Program-made: the position numbers and the translations under genes
The notes under the pieces: generated by a model
Database searches by the model: none
The model's input: only the letters and a program-made list of their open reading frames with translations
Told to the model about the DNA's origin: nothing
Shown here: in pieces, positions 35,654 to 45,631 of the stretch
Position numbering within the stretch: position 1 is the first letter of the stretch
How the letters are laid out: each line of letters opens with the position of its first letter
Assembly (NCBI GenBank): GCA_920105625.2
Contig: OV050030.1
Location: 410,021,034 to 410,085,033, forward strand
Reading direction: 5' to 3'
DNA length: 64,000 nt
DNA from: Clusia tigrina
Taxonomy: Eukaryota; Arthropoda; Insecta; Diptera; Clusiidae

Positions 35654-35997
35654 ATGAAGTTCTTCGCTTTAGCTCTGATCGGTGAGTGAGAATCTGTATC
35701 CTTCAATATAAGTCCTTTACGCTTATCACACGTAATTAGACGAACAAAAATTTAATCGATTTTTATTCAAATTCCTTAGTGCTGATGGTGTATGTAATCG
35801 GGATACACGCTGCTTGCGAATTTTTAGTGTGTAATTCGGAAAAAGAAAACCTGGTTTGCATTTACAATGTATTTGGCAACTGTTTTGAAGACGTACGTAA
35901 CGAGTGCGTGTATAACTTCATCCGAGTTTGTCTCCAACTGCCATGTAAGTGCGAACAACAAAATATTCACCCAAAAACGATATTATTAATTTCCTAG
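35654..35997 (+). CDS. Small secreted cysteine-rich peptide, copy 3
   Basis: Exon 1 is 35654-35681 and exon 2 starts at 35780. The signal peptide is conserved (MKFFALALI then VLMVYVIGI). The mature domain is the most diverged of the three, with spacing C-x4-C-x8-C-x7-C-x7-C-x7-C, two extra residues between the third and fourth cysteines, and only the FEDVRNEC core clearly shared. The read-through stop is at 35997. The alternative donor GTAAGTG begins at 35945 and exon 2 then joins 36592 in frame. Confidence 0.65.
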
Positions 35998-36083
35998 TGA
36001 CTATTAAAAATCAAGTACATTTTGGTGGGTAACATCAATCGTGTTATGTGGAATTGCAACAGATAAACCCATTTCGTGGTTGA

Positions 36084-36123
36084 AATTTCATCCTGTCCTC
36101 AGTTCAGAGGATAGAATGAAGTC
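36084..36123 (+). other. Weakened hairpin, copy 3
   Basis: Counterpart of 6791-6830. Two positions of the 17-base stem no longer pair and a second wobble has appeared, while the loop is unchanged. Confidence 0.6.
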
Positions 36124-36282
36124 ATAACCCCTTGAATTAATTTTGATACCTTCGTTCCGTCAACTGACCTGTGTTTTTCGTTAATTCATCAGTCCATTTG
36201 TGAGTTCATTAGTACAAAGTGTTCGATATTCCCGCTGCTATTTGGTGTCATCAGGAAGCCGTCCTCACACCTGGCCACAAAA

Positions 36283-36475
36283 ATGTTTCCTAGTACATGC
36301 AGTGTCGTGAATATTGCAACTAGCCAGATGTATAAGGACTTCATCTGTGACTATGTTGACTATTCGGAGTAAGTGAGTCGCGTATGCGCTTTGAATGGCG
36401 AGTGTTACTTCAAGATCAATAGATGCAAGGTGGATTTGTATATCATTTGCGACAAAGTGCCTCGTAATTGGCACG
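36283..36475 (+). pseudogene. Decayed second cysteine-domain exon, copy 3
   Basis: Counterpart of 6990-7182 with the same in-frame TAA (36370-36372). Two further cysteines are lost (MCK to MYK and ECSE to DYSE), as expected for a dead exon. Confidence 0.6.
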
Positions 36476-36591
36476 GTATTCGAAATATTAACCAAACGCG
36501 AAGTGGTTCTTTGCTGCGTGCCACATTATATCCTATAAACATACGAAGCAAAGTTTTATATCCTTCTCAAAATTTGTATTTTTATTTGCAG

Positions 36592-36698
36592 TTAAACTCG
36601 CAAGTCCCTACAAAAGACCATGTTGGGAGTTAAAGGTGAATCCGCAATTTATGTGCAAGGGGAAAAAGAAGAATTATATGGATTATGCCCTGTCTTAA
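36592..36698 (+). CDS. Probable last exon of cysteine-peptide gene 3
   Basis: After the acceptor at 36591 the frame reads KLASPYKRPCWELKVNP, a two-residue insertion relative to copy 1, then a second cysteine and a lysine-rich tail to TAA 36696-36698. AATAAA follows at 36720. The length change is a multiple of three and both cysteines are kept, which supports a working coding exon. It joins exon 2 (ending 35944) in phase. Confidence 0.5.
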
Positions 36699-36940
36699 TT
36701 TAGTTTACTATAAATTTACAATAAACTTTGCAAAACTGCAGCCAAATAAAAATTGATTACTTGTTTCAATCAGGATACATTTCTCACCCATTCCACGCCT
36801 CATAAAATCTAAGCACCTCTAACAAACTAACTAATAATGCCCCTCAAAAAAACGGTGATTCCCGAGCTGCTTTTGTACATTTGCTTTATTTCAGTAAATT
36901 GGATTTTTCTTTGGGATTAGTGCTGTGTCGCTAATTCTGA

Positions 36941-37138
36941 ATGTACTTCAATGGCCGAACACTGGTTCCTTCGAAAACTGTGAATCAAGTTCTCAGAAAT
37001 AATTTCTGGTTAACCTCTTCACAAGTCTCCTCATTCGATGAAATTGATTCAGTAGATGAGGATAGCATAACAAATTCAACAGATACTGAAATTTCCGAGG
37101 AGAATACGTGCTGCTGGCGTGGATCGTCAGAATGTTGA
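36941..37138 (+). CDS. Unrecognised conserved acidic open frame, copy 2
   Basis: Counterpart of 16953-17141, identical for most of its length. A deletion after EISEEN joins it to TCCWRGSSEC and a new stop. No known domain. Confidence 0.4.
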   Translation: MYFNGRTLVPSKTVNQVLRNNFWLTSSQVSSFDEIDSVDEDSITNSTDTEISEENTCCWRGSSEC

Positions 37139-37559
37139 TAAGAACGAAGATGTTCACGAATAATTTTTCTTGCGGAATGAAAGTTTTAATGTAAGTTTCA
37201 TTTCTTTTGTTAGTTTTGAGGTGTATCTGGATTCGACATGTTGTGTGTGGTGGCTCGCGGATCAAATACACAAAAATAATGCAAGAATGCAGTAATGAAA
37301 GATTACGTAATGAGTTTTAAATCAGTTTCAAGAGTAATTCTAAATTTTGTAATGATTTTGGAATAATTTAACTTCCATAAATCTTTTCTATTCATATTTT
37401 TATGTAGACATATTTAATAATTTTCAACTAAAATTTACAATTTGCTTTTCCATATGAACAAGCGACATGTTAACGCGGTACGTGGAGGACATATATTAAG
37501 GCATACACAATACACACACTTCTTGTTTGGTATTGCTAAATAAATAGTTCAATATTGAA

Positions 37560-38089
37560 ACAGTTATTCTACACGAATGTAGGCCACACGGCCTCGTGTT
37601 TTTTAGAGTCATATGTTTTTGAATTTCACATACAAAGAATAATTTGATAATCATATGCACAAATTAACACGAAATATATTAAAAGAATAAGGCATTTATT
37701 AGTTTCTATATTATATTGTGTTGCTTTGAATGTGGGGTAAACCAAATACAGCCGTAGATGTAATTTATATGTTGGATCTGTTGCTGAATCGAAATTTTAA
37801 GTTTACTTAAATCTCTTAAAACTATCTTATATTAAGCCACCAATTATATGATGGAACTGTTGATGAATCCACATCTATTGAACTAATCATACTTAAATAT
37901 AATCCACCAAAAATTTATGGAACTGTTTATGGATCTCAAGTACTTAAAAATATGTAATTTTTCTTTAACTCTGCTCTGCTAATTGAAAAAAATACAAATA
38001 TATCATTTACCTATTTATTTATTTACTTATATTAAGTTAACTTATAATTACAAATTATACTCTAAAGAAGGGGGCAGGACTAGCATTGG
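37560..38089. other. AT-rich sequence with short degenerate repeats
   Basis: Three imperfect copies of a GGAACTGTTGATGAATC-like phrase lie near 37773, 37852 and 37917, spaced about 65-80 bases. No coding sequence is seen. Confidence 0.5.
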
Positions 38090-38620
38090 TGGGCTTAGGC
38101 TCTCCAGCGGAATGGGGTTAGATTGATAGATAGATAGCAGTGGGGTAGGCCGGACAACCACCGAAGAAGGAGGCCACCAAACACTCAGGCATTGATGGAG
38201 GGGGAAAGGAAGTTACACCTTCTCAAACTTCTTTGACTCTTTTATAAACCTCAGAAATCTGTCCAGGGTTAAGGAATGTACATTATCCATTCCCACAACA
38301 TCTGATCCTACTATGCGCCTCCTCATTCTGGCGTTGGCAGAACAAGCGCAGAGAAAATGCTCTATGCCGTCCTGTTCTTCCTCCAGGCAGGAGATGCACT
38401 TCGGATTCTCGATGGTCGCCATATGATTACCCCATGGAGTATGCCCTGTGATTACCCCAACCATCATCGAATATCTTTCCTTTGCAAAAAAGTTCAAGCA
38501 AATTCTAATGTGCGATGGATATAAATCTTGACTTACATTCTTGGACCATTTTTGACGTGGTTAGCGAGTTTTCTAGGGCCTTCAGTGCAGCCTGACTGTC
38601 ACTACAGATTGTGGGTTAAG
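38090..38620 (-). pseudogene. LOA-like LINE 3' end (RNase H end, zinc finger, tail)
   Basis: On the minus strand the sequence reads DSQAALKALENSL (RNase H), then after a shift the open piece 38213-38497 with VGVITGHTPWGNH, CISCLEEEQDGIEHFLC and LDRFLRFIKESKKF. The C-x2-C-x7-H-x3-C finger and the preceding TGH motif are typical of the C terminus of LOA/R1-type LINEs. The 3' untranslated part ends with GTGGGGTAGGCCGG and a GATA repeat near 38125. It matches the tail at 24710-24778. Confidence 0.75.
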
Positions 38621-38769
38621 ATTAATTCAATTACTCTAAATCTTAATCTTAGTATATGCACTTACAAATATGTGACAGAAATATTAATGTTTAAATCAGG
38701 TGACATCAATTCGTATTTCTTAAAAATTTTATTATTTTTAGAAAGTTGTGTGTATAAGGTTAGGACAGT

Positions 38770-39490
38770 GCAGGTACGGGTGAACAATTATGAAAACTAG
38801 TTAGTCTAATTTGTTGGAATGACGAACATTCTTCTAGTATATGCTTGACTGATCTTGGTTTGTTTTTTCAGAATGACATCTTGATGTAAGATTATTGTTA
38901 ATAAGATGTTCGTGAGTTAATCTTGTGTGGCCTAATATCATTCGCTCATATTATATGAAATCAGATCTTTAAAAGAGCTATTTATGATTAAATTTTAAAG
39001 AATCGTTTATGGTGGATTTATCTGTATTTATTTGTTGGCACCAGTGCGAAGTTTGCGGCCAAATAATTTTCTTCTTGTTAACTAAATTGTGTTTTAACAA
39101 ATATTTGATGTCATTTGTATTAAAATTGGTGGAATTGATAAGCGGAGCAATGCATGGCAATTTCGCAGCTTGATTCACATATTCATTGCCGTGAATTTGT
39201 ACGTGGCCGGGAGTAAAAATTCGAATAAGGTGCGGGTAGTTTTTTATCTTTATATTTTTAATTGTTTTAGAGTAGTATGAGTTATTTTCCAGATTCTTTA
39301 TGGCTGAGGGTGAGTCGCTACAAATGGCAAATGCTTTATTTTGAATGTAGGCGTATTTTAAGGCTTCCAACATCACAATAATTTCTATGGAAAGGACAAA
39401 GCTGTATTCGGGAAGGTTTGAAATTTTTGTTGATTGTGTTATTAGAGGTTGCACTATAAGATTGAATACTTTCTTGTTTTGATCCAACTG
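38770..39490 (-). pseudogene. I-clade LINE RNase H and C-terminal relic
   Basis: The minus-strand frame 38978-39487 (169 codons) contains SIEIIVMLEALKYAY, ICSDSPSAIKNLENN, IRIFTPGHVQIHGNEYVNQAAK, the E, D and D positions of a LINE RNase H domain. Beyond its end, 38970-38790 reads in broken frames like LGHTRLTHEHL and a terminal ...HILEEC-type finger. This order fits the I clade. The 5' part of the element is absent. Confidence 0.75.
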
Positions 39491-40000
39491 AAAACATAAA
39501 ATTGAAATTGGAGTAAATGTGTTTAAGTTTGTTAATGTTTCAATTCGTAAAATTTGTTTTTAAATATTACTGTCGGAGTTTATGATTTCTTGAAGGTATG
39601 TAATGAAATATTGATGAAGTACTAATGTAAATGGCAATGTGACTTTACTGGAGGTAATTGTCTTTTAATTGCAGATGGTATTTTCATATGCTTATTAGAA
39701 TGACGAGTTTTGGCTACGCGTAGGGCTATGTGCGAATTGAAATCATAAGAAAGCATTTTCTTAATTTGCCAGTTATCAGATCCCTTCTATTTTCAAGCGG
39801 TTTGACTTTGGATTCATACAGTAAAAGAGGTTATTCGCGTGAATTTTGTATTGTTTTAATTTTGTTGTTCAGTGATTTGGGAGAACACTCATAAAGTATA
39901 TACCATACTTACTTTTAGATAAAATTAAAGAATTAATCACTGAAATCATTGAATGAGAATTGCAAACATTTTATGACATGTTTGATGTTGTTTTGCAGCC
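39491..40000. other. No gene recognised
   Basis: AT-rich sequence between the I-like relic and the next LINE. It may be decayed reverse transcriptase of the former, but no motif is legible. Confidence 0.4.
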
Positions 40001-40902
40001 AGGAGGTTAATTAGGCTGTATCCTAACGCAGCTCCCCTCCCTGACACCAGGCCGCCTCAGGTAGTAACAGTGGCCTTGCTGTGGTACGGGGCGCTGCCAC
40101 AGTTGACCAAGCCCTTCCCCTTTCAAATTTCTGGCAGCCTTAGCCTGATCAATCGAGCGGGTGGCCGTAAGAACCAGAATGAGTAAACTAAATTTAAAAA
40201 AAACTGACGTGCGGTCTCTAAACGCTAATTCGGATGGGGATCCAAAATCCTCCGCACACTCTGAGGCGGCTATTGTAGCTAAGGACGACGAGCCTGGCAC
40301 AAGCAAAGCCTCGTGCTGCGATAGTGCTGCTAACTAGGGAACCAAAAGGTTCTACAAATTTAAAAAAACTGCTCTCCGGACGGTGGAACGCTTGTCGCGG
40401 ATCCCAGAGAAGGAGAGGACGATGACGCAGAAGGCTTCCCTCGAGTGGGCGACGAAAGTCGTGAAGGAGTCTCAAGCTCCAACACAACAGGCAACAAAAC
40501 GTCAACGGTCCCTAGAAGAGACCACCCACCCGGACCCAAAGAAGTTTAAAAAGCGCAGTCCTGTCACCACGAAGTCCTGCAGCGAAGTGCTGAAAGGACA
40601 CCAGGTCATGGCAGTCATAGATCGTAATGACCCGGATGGCTGTATCGCTCCTGAGTGCTGGAAAAAGGCAGAAGTAAGCCTTTTAAGGCTCTACCTAAAC
40701 CTTTTTAAGGAATTCCCAGGTGGTTTTCCCCCTTTTCGCGACAGCGGATGGCATCAAGGCCACGTGAAGCTGATTACCTGCGCGGATCAAAGGTCAGTCG
40801 ACCATTATAGGATTGCGATCTCCAGGATAGGGGAAGCATGGCCAGGCGCAAGGCTCGAAGTCGTATCTAGGGAGCTGATCCCTAGTAGACCTAGAGCGCG
40901 CG
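40001..40902 (+). pseudogene. LOA-like LINE 5' end and ORF1, interrupted by two LTR elements
   Basis: A GC-rich leader (about 40010-40178) is followed by ATG 40179. The frame has one in-frame TAG (40335-40337) and then runs openly through a basic segment, CSEVLKGHQVMAVIDRNDPDG, WHQGHVKLITCADQRSVDHY and a SRELIPSRPRAR ending, a DUF4780-type ORF1. It is cut at 40902 by the errantivirus. After eight bases of LINE sequence (47117-47124) it is cut again by the second LTR element, then resumes at 63761. Joining the flanks with one copy of each target duplication keeps the frame. The in-frame stop shows this copy was probably already dead or dying. Confidence 0.75.
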
Positions 40903-41290
40903 AATTATGGAAATAAAACTAGAAACACTTCTTGTTGAATTGAAGTCAACTTTATTTCTGATTTTTCTTATACAAAAATGTTTATGCCTAAGCTGTTGCT
41001 TCGGCCTATTGCTTATGCTTATTGCTTATTTGCGTTGAATGAACTTTGTTGCAATGTTTACATTATTGCTCAATGCTTTGAACTGCAGAACAACCAAAAT
41101 TTATTATTGTTGCAATGTTTGGAAATATTTTATTGCAGAGCAAACAGAATTTATTAATTGGGTTAAACATTGTTGCTGTATTTTGAAATATGCTAAATTA
41201 TACTGTTGCAACAAAGTACATTCAACTTTATTAACTTATTTTGAAATTTTATATTCGAAATAGGGTAAAGGTAACGTCTGCGACGTAACT
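40903..41290 (-). repeat. 3' LTR of the errantivirus
   Basis: Same length and apparently same sequence as 46725-47112. On the minus strand it begins AGTTACGTCGC and ends CATAATT. The polypurine tract AAGAGGGGAGG lies directly before it (41291-41301). Confidence 0.93.
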
Positions 41291-42417
41291 CCTCCCCTCT
41301 TAGATTGAAGACTCTCCTGAGTCGATACAGTATTAATATTGAGTTTAATATTTTTATTTTTATACAAAAGTTTTCCTAGTAGAATACTTATGATTAAAAT
41401 AACTATTGCAAATATAGCATACACTGTTAGATTTATGTAATTCTGTTTCTTTTGATAATTAATTTCTTTAATAAAATCGATATTCTCTATTTGTTTGAAT
41501 ACAATATCATCAAATATAAGTTTTTTATTTATGTTTTTCATATTTTCCAGATTATTTGGAAGTACAATGCTATATTTTAGTGTTGCTGTTTTGCTAGTAA
41601 AATTTTTATTATTTATTTTAATCGTACAATTATTAAAATGAATTAAATAGTTTCCATTGAGTAAAGTGTCTTTATTATTACAATCATTTTCTATGGTAGT
41701 ATTATAAAAGTTCTTTGCTATTAGTATGCCTTGTTTAATATTAATTATTTCGGATGCATTGTTAAAAATTTTCATACAATTTTTCTTCATCAAACAATTA
41801 TTACAATTTTTAAGGTGTTGTAAATCTCTTTGGTTTTCATATTCAAAAATTTCGCTACCATATTTAATTACATATTTTGGGTCAAACATCAATTCAAAAC
41901 TACCAGTGTCTGCTAATGGCATTAATAAAGTTTTTGGTAGTGTTATTATTTCCTGGGGAATTTTGATTGCAAAAATAATGTTATTATTATTATCAACTAG
42001 TGATGCTAGTTTAACTTTTTGTAATTTCTGGGCATCAATATTATATTTTGTAATTTCTTCATCTGTTATCATACTACTGTGAAGTGTACCTAGTCCACTT
42101 GCTACAATGCTGTCTTGAATATGTTCTACATTATCTTGGAAAATTTTTAATTTTAATGCAAAATCTATATATAAAATTTCATTTTGTATTCTTGTGTATG
42201 CGTTTTCTATTGAATTCAGTCTTGATGTTATCATGTCGCGATCGTGTTGTATGATTTGTTTCAATTTATAAAATGTTTTGTTGAAATTTGTATTAGTGTA
42301 AATTTGTTTGTTAAGATTCTCTATTGCATGGTGGTTGTTTGCGTCTATCGTGTTGAGGTGTTGTTCTATGTCTTGTCTGTCATCATCATTCAGAAATATT
42401 TTGAGGATCCAACTGGC
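41236..42417 (-). CDS. env: Env-like fusion protein (baculovirus F type)
   Basis: The frame has no ATG at its start. It begins right after TTTGCAG on the minus strand (acceptor ending at 42418), so it is probably made from a spliced RNA that brings the start and leader from near gag, as in other errantiviruses. It holds a long helical ectodomain with a cysteine cluster (NCNNCLMKKNC near residue 210), several NxT/S glycosylation sites, a transmembrane segment (VYAIFAIVILIISILLG, about 41370-41430) and a short basic tail. The last 18 codons lie in the 3' LTR. The front overlaps pol by about 30 bases. It is about 393 residues, somewhat short for the family. Confidence 0.8.
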   Translation of the reverse strand, partial: ASWILKIFLNDDDRQDIEQHLNTIDANNHHAIENLNKQIYTNTNFNKTFYKLKQIIQHDRDMITSRLNSIENAYTRIQNEILYIDFALKLKIFQDNVEHIQDSIVASGLGTLHSSMITDEEITKYNIDAQKLQKVKLASLVDNNNNIIFAIKIPQEIITLPKTLLMPLADTGSFELMFDPKYVIKYGSEIFEYENQRDLQHLKNCNNCLMKKNCMKIFNNASEIINIKQGILIAKNFYNTTIENDCNNKDTLLNGNYLIHFNNCTIKINNKNFTSKTATLKYSIVLPNNLENMKNINKKLIFDDIVFKQIENIDFIKEINYQKKQNYINLTVYAIFAIVILIISILLGKLLYKNKNIKLNINTVSTQESLQSKRGGVTSQTLPLPYFEYKISK

Positions 42418-45400
42418 CTGCAAATTTAGTGGGTCTTTTAATATTTGATGTATGAATGTTAGATAGATTAAGTTTTTTGAATTTTGCTTCTTCCTTATGC
42501 CTGACTGATTTATAGTTTTTCACGTAGCCTTCTGTCCTTCTTTCTATATAATTCTCCCTTTTTTCATTCTGTTTACCTATGTATCTTTGTTTTTCTTTGC
42601 ATAAGTTATTGTATATTACGGCTTTATCGCATTTACCTTCATGGACATTTCTGGGTTTTTCTTTAATAACCGAATGAAAAGTATTGTTATATAATTCTAT
42701 AGCTTTGCTGATTTTGTCTTTTATACAGAGGTCTTTTCTTTCTATTCCTAACATACGAATTTTTTCGCTTATCGTATTGTGGAATCGTTCTACGTCAGCG
42801 TTACCGGTATGATTATTTGGTTTTACTAAATGTAATTCTATGTCCTCGTTTCTGAAATAGTCTTGTATGTTTATGCTTTTGAATTCATTGTCAGTAACCA
42901 ATTTTTTAAAATGACCTTTTTGTGATTTGTATTGCCTTAATTTTTCTATAATTGTGCGATTATTTCTGTCTTCAAGGTAGAAAGCTGTGGCGAACTTGGA
43001 AAATTTATCAATAAAAGTTAAAAAGTTCGATTTTGAATTTGTGAATACGTCCATATGAATTATTTCATTGCAATCTTTTGGAGTTTCTGTCGATTGGAAT
43101 TTATTTTTGATTGGGTTTCTGTCATATTTTACTTTATTACAAATGTCGCAATTATTTATAAATTTTTGAATTAAAATTTTTAAGTTGGGGAAGTATATTG
43201 ATTTCTTTAGTCCTTCATAGTTTTCATTAATCCCTGTATGTCCAGTTTCAAATTTATGGTATTTTTTAATTAATTTATAGGCTTGTTCTTCGTTAACGTC
43301 TTTTGCATGGTATAAACATTTTACAAATTTAATTGGATGCATGCTGTCAAAAAGTTCTATGATGAATTGTTTTAGTTTATTGTATTCTTGATTACTAAGT
43401 TCACTAAAAATGGCGATTTTACCAGATTTAATATGTCTTCTTAAAATATCTGACGCACTACTATCTAGATCTTCCCGAGAAATATAAATTTTTTTATTTT
43501 TGTGAATTATTTCAAATTCTTTCGTTTTATTTTCCGTTAAAATGATTTGGGTTTTGAAATGATTTACTACAGTTTCTAGAATTGGAAAGGTTTTATTAAG
43601 TTCCTCCTCTTGAGAGTGGATTGTGTCTGTATTTTCGTTATCGTTATTATTTACTATGGATAAATTAGCCGGTCTTTCAGGATCATTTTCTAAAGCATTT
43701 ATTTCATTTGTATCATTGTTAATTCTGCTCAAGAAGTCAGCTACTTTATTCTCTGAGCGTTTAATATACTCTATGTTTATATTATATTCTCCTAATTTAA
43801 GGAGCCATCTTTGTAACCTTGGGTTTATATCTTTCCCATTTGATTTGGCGTAGAGCCATTTCAATGGTTGATGGTCCGTTAGTAAATTAAATTTATTACC
43901 GTATAGGTAGGGTCTAAAATAATTGGTGGCCCAAACGATGGCCAAGAGTTCTTTTTCCGTAGTAGAATATCTTTGTTCGTGATCGTTCAAAGTCCTACTG
44001 GCATATGAGATTGGGTGGTTACCCTGTTGTAATACAGCTCCTATCGCAAAATTACTAGCGTCTGTTACTAGTTTAAATGTTTTACTAAAATCAGGATATC
44101 TTAAGATGGGATGTTCAGTAAGAATCTGTTTAAGTTTTTCAAAGGCATTTATATAATTTGGGTCGTTTGTGTTAATTTTTGTGTCTTTTTTGAGGTATTT
44201 AGTCATTGGTTGCGCCACTTTTGCGTAATCTTTAACGAATTTACGATAGTATCCAGTGACACCTAAAAATGACTTTATCTGTTTAGGGGTAGAAGGTAGT
44301 TTTAATTTTTGTATGTGTTCGATTTTTTGTGGATTAGGCTTAACTCCTTCTGGGGTTAAGATATGGCCTAGGAAGTGAGTTTCTTTTGCGAAAAAATTGC
44401 ACTTGTCAAACTGTATTTTTAAATTGTGTTGTTTTAATTTATTAAAAACTTTTTTTATGCTATCAACATGTTCTTCTATTGAGGTACTGAAGATTAAAAT
44501 GTCATCCATATATACAATACAAATTGTATTGATGTAGTCCTTAAGGACGTGGTTCATCATCCGCTGAAATGTGGATGGAGCGTTTTTTAGCCCGAATGGC
44601 ATACGAGTATATTCATAATGCCCAAGTGGTGTTGAAAACGCAGTTTTCTTTCTATCTTCTTCCTTAACTAAAATTTGGTGGAAGCCCTTGGCAAGGTCTA
44701 ACGTCGTAAAATATTGTGCCCTACCAAGTTTGTCTAAAATTCCGTCTATGTGGGGTATAGGGAATTTATCGTCTACAGTTATTTCGTTAAGCTTCCTATA
44801 ATCTATGACGATTCTCCATTTATTTTTCCCAGAATTGTCCGTTTTCTTCGGTACAATCCAAAGTGGGCTATTGTAAGGAGAATTACTTTCTTTAATAATG
44901 CCTTGGTTAAGCATTTCTGTAATTTGTGTTTTGATTTCTTTTTCGTGAACTTGTGGATACCTATATATTTTAGAGAATATTGGGGTGTTTACTGTTGTTA
45001 CTATCTCATGCTGTATTATTGATGTACTGGTAAGCTGATCACCTTCTTTAAAAAAAAGGTCTTTATTATTTGCTACTAAGTGTGTTAAATACTTCTTTTC
45101 TTCAAGACTAAGATTTTTATATAATTCGTTATATTCAGAGCCATCACTATCGATGGTCTCCAATTGATGAATTTCATCAAATTGATAGGGGCAGGACCCG
45201 AGAAACTTAATTGAGTTATTATTTATAATTAAAATATTTTTTTTCATATCAATAATGGCACCCAAAGGTTTTAAAATATTTTGTCCGATGATGGCATCGA
45301 AGGGTTTTTTCCCTTGAAATTTAATTAATTTCCATGCCATATATGCCTTTTTTTTAAATTCTTTAGGAAATTCAGTAACTATTTCATGTGATACCGGAAT

Positions 45401-45631
45401 TATATTATTAATGGTTCCGCATTTTGTAGGTACTTCTAAAAGGGTTCGAGGATACTTCTGTAATAAGCTATCATTAAGAATTGATGTGGTGGAACCGGTG
45501 TCAACAAGGCATAAAATTTTATTGTTACCTATTGTGACTTCTATTATCGGTAAATTTGTAGTGTCGGATCCAAGTGAAAATTTCCATTTTGTAGCTCTAG
45601 CTGGTCTACATGGACTGAGTCGTTCTGGAAA
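42386..45631 (-). CDS. pol: Pol polyprotein of the errantivirus
   Basis: The frame opens at 45631 inside gag and has no start of its own, so it needs a -1 shift in the 88-base overlap. In order it shows protease (LVDTGSTTS, about 45500), reverse transcriptase with YMDDILIF (about 44505), RNase H (TDASNFAIGAVLQQ, about 44060, and the HQPLKW region), the zinc-binding H-H-C-C segment of integrase (H at about 43255, CDIC near 43155), and the catalytic core with IHMDVF (about 43050), TDNE (about 42890) and DVERFHN (about 42790). No stop interrupts it. It makes and inserts the element's DNA copy. Confidence 0.93.
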   Translation of the reverse strand, partial: FPERLSPCRPARATKWKFSLGSDTTNLPIIEVTIGNNKILCLVDTGSTTSILNDSLLQKYPRTLLEVPTKCGTINNIIPVSHEIVTEFPKEFKKKAYMAWKLIKFQGKKPFDAIIGQNILKPLGAIIDMKKNILIINNNSIKFLGSCPYQFDEIHQLETIDSDGSEYNELYKNLSLEEKKYLTHLVANNKDLFFKEGDQLTSTSIIQHEIVTTVNTPIFSKIYRYPQVHEKEIKTQITEMLNQGIIKESNSPYNSPLWIVPKKTDNSGKNKWRIVIDYRKLNEITVDDKFPIPHIDGILDKLGRAQYFTTLDLAKGFHQILVKEEDRKKTAFSTPLGHYEYTRMPFGLKNAPSTFQRMMNHVLKDYINTICIVYMDDILIFSTSIEEHVDSIKKVFNKLKQHNLKIQFDKCNFFAKETHFLGHILTPEGVKPNPQKIEHIQKLKLPSTPKQIKSFLGVTGYYRKFVKDYAKVAQPMTKYLKKDTKINTNDPNYINAFEKLKQILTEHPILRYPDFSKTFKLVTDASNFAIGAVLQQGNHPISYASRTLNDHEQRYSTTEKELLAIVWATNYFRPYLYGNKFNLLTDHQPLKWLYAKSNGKDINPRLQRWLLKLGEYNINIEYIKRSENKVADFLSRINNDTNEINALENDPERPANLSIVNNNDNENTDTIHSQEEELNKTFPILETVVNHFKTQIILTENKTKEFEIIHKNKKIYISREDLDSSASDILRRHIKSGKIAIFSELSNQEYNKLKQFIIELFDSMHPIKFVKCLYHAKDVNEEQAYKLIKKYHKFETGHTGINENYEGLKKSIYFPNLKILIQKFINNCDICNKVKYDRNPIKNKFQSTETPKDCNEIIHMDVFTNSKSNFLTFIDKFSKFATAFYLEDRNNRTIIEKLRQYKSQKGHFKKLVTDNEFKSINIQDYFRNEDIELHLVKPNNHTGNADVERFHNTISEKIRMLGIERKDLCIKDKISKAIELYNNTFHSVIKEKPRNVHEGKCDKAVIYNNLCKEKQRYIGKQNEKRENYIERRTEGYVKNYKSVRHKEEAKFKKLNLSNIHTSNIKRPTKFAGQLDPQNISE

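Noticed and set aside
41039..41263. 74-codon open frame, present identically at 46861-47085
   Set aside because: It lies wholly inside both LTRs of the errantivirus and is a by-product of the duplicated LTR.
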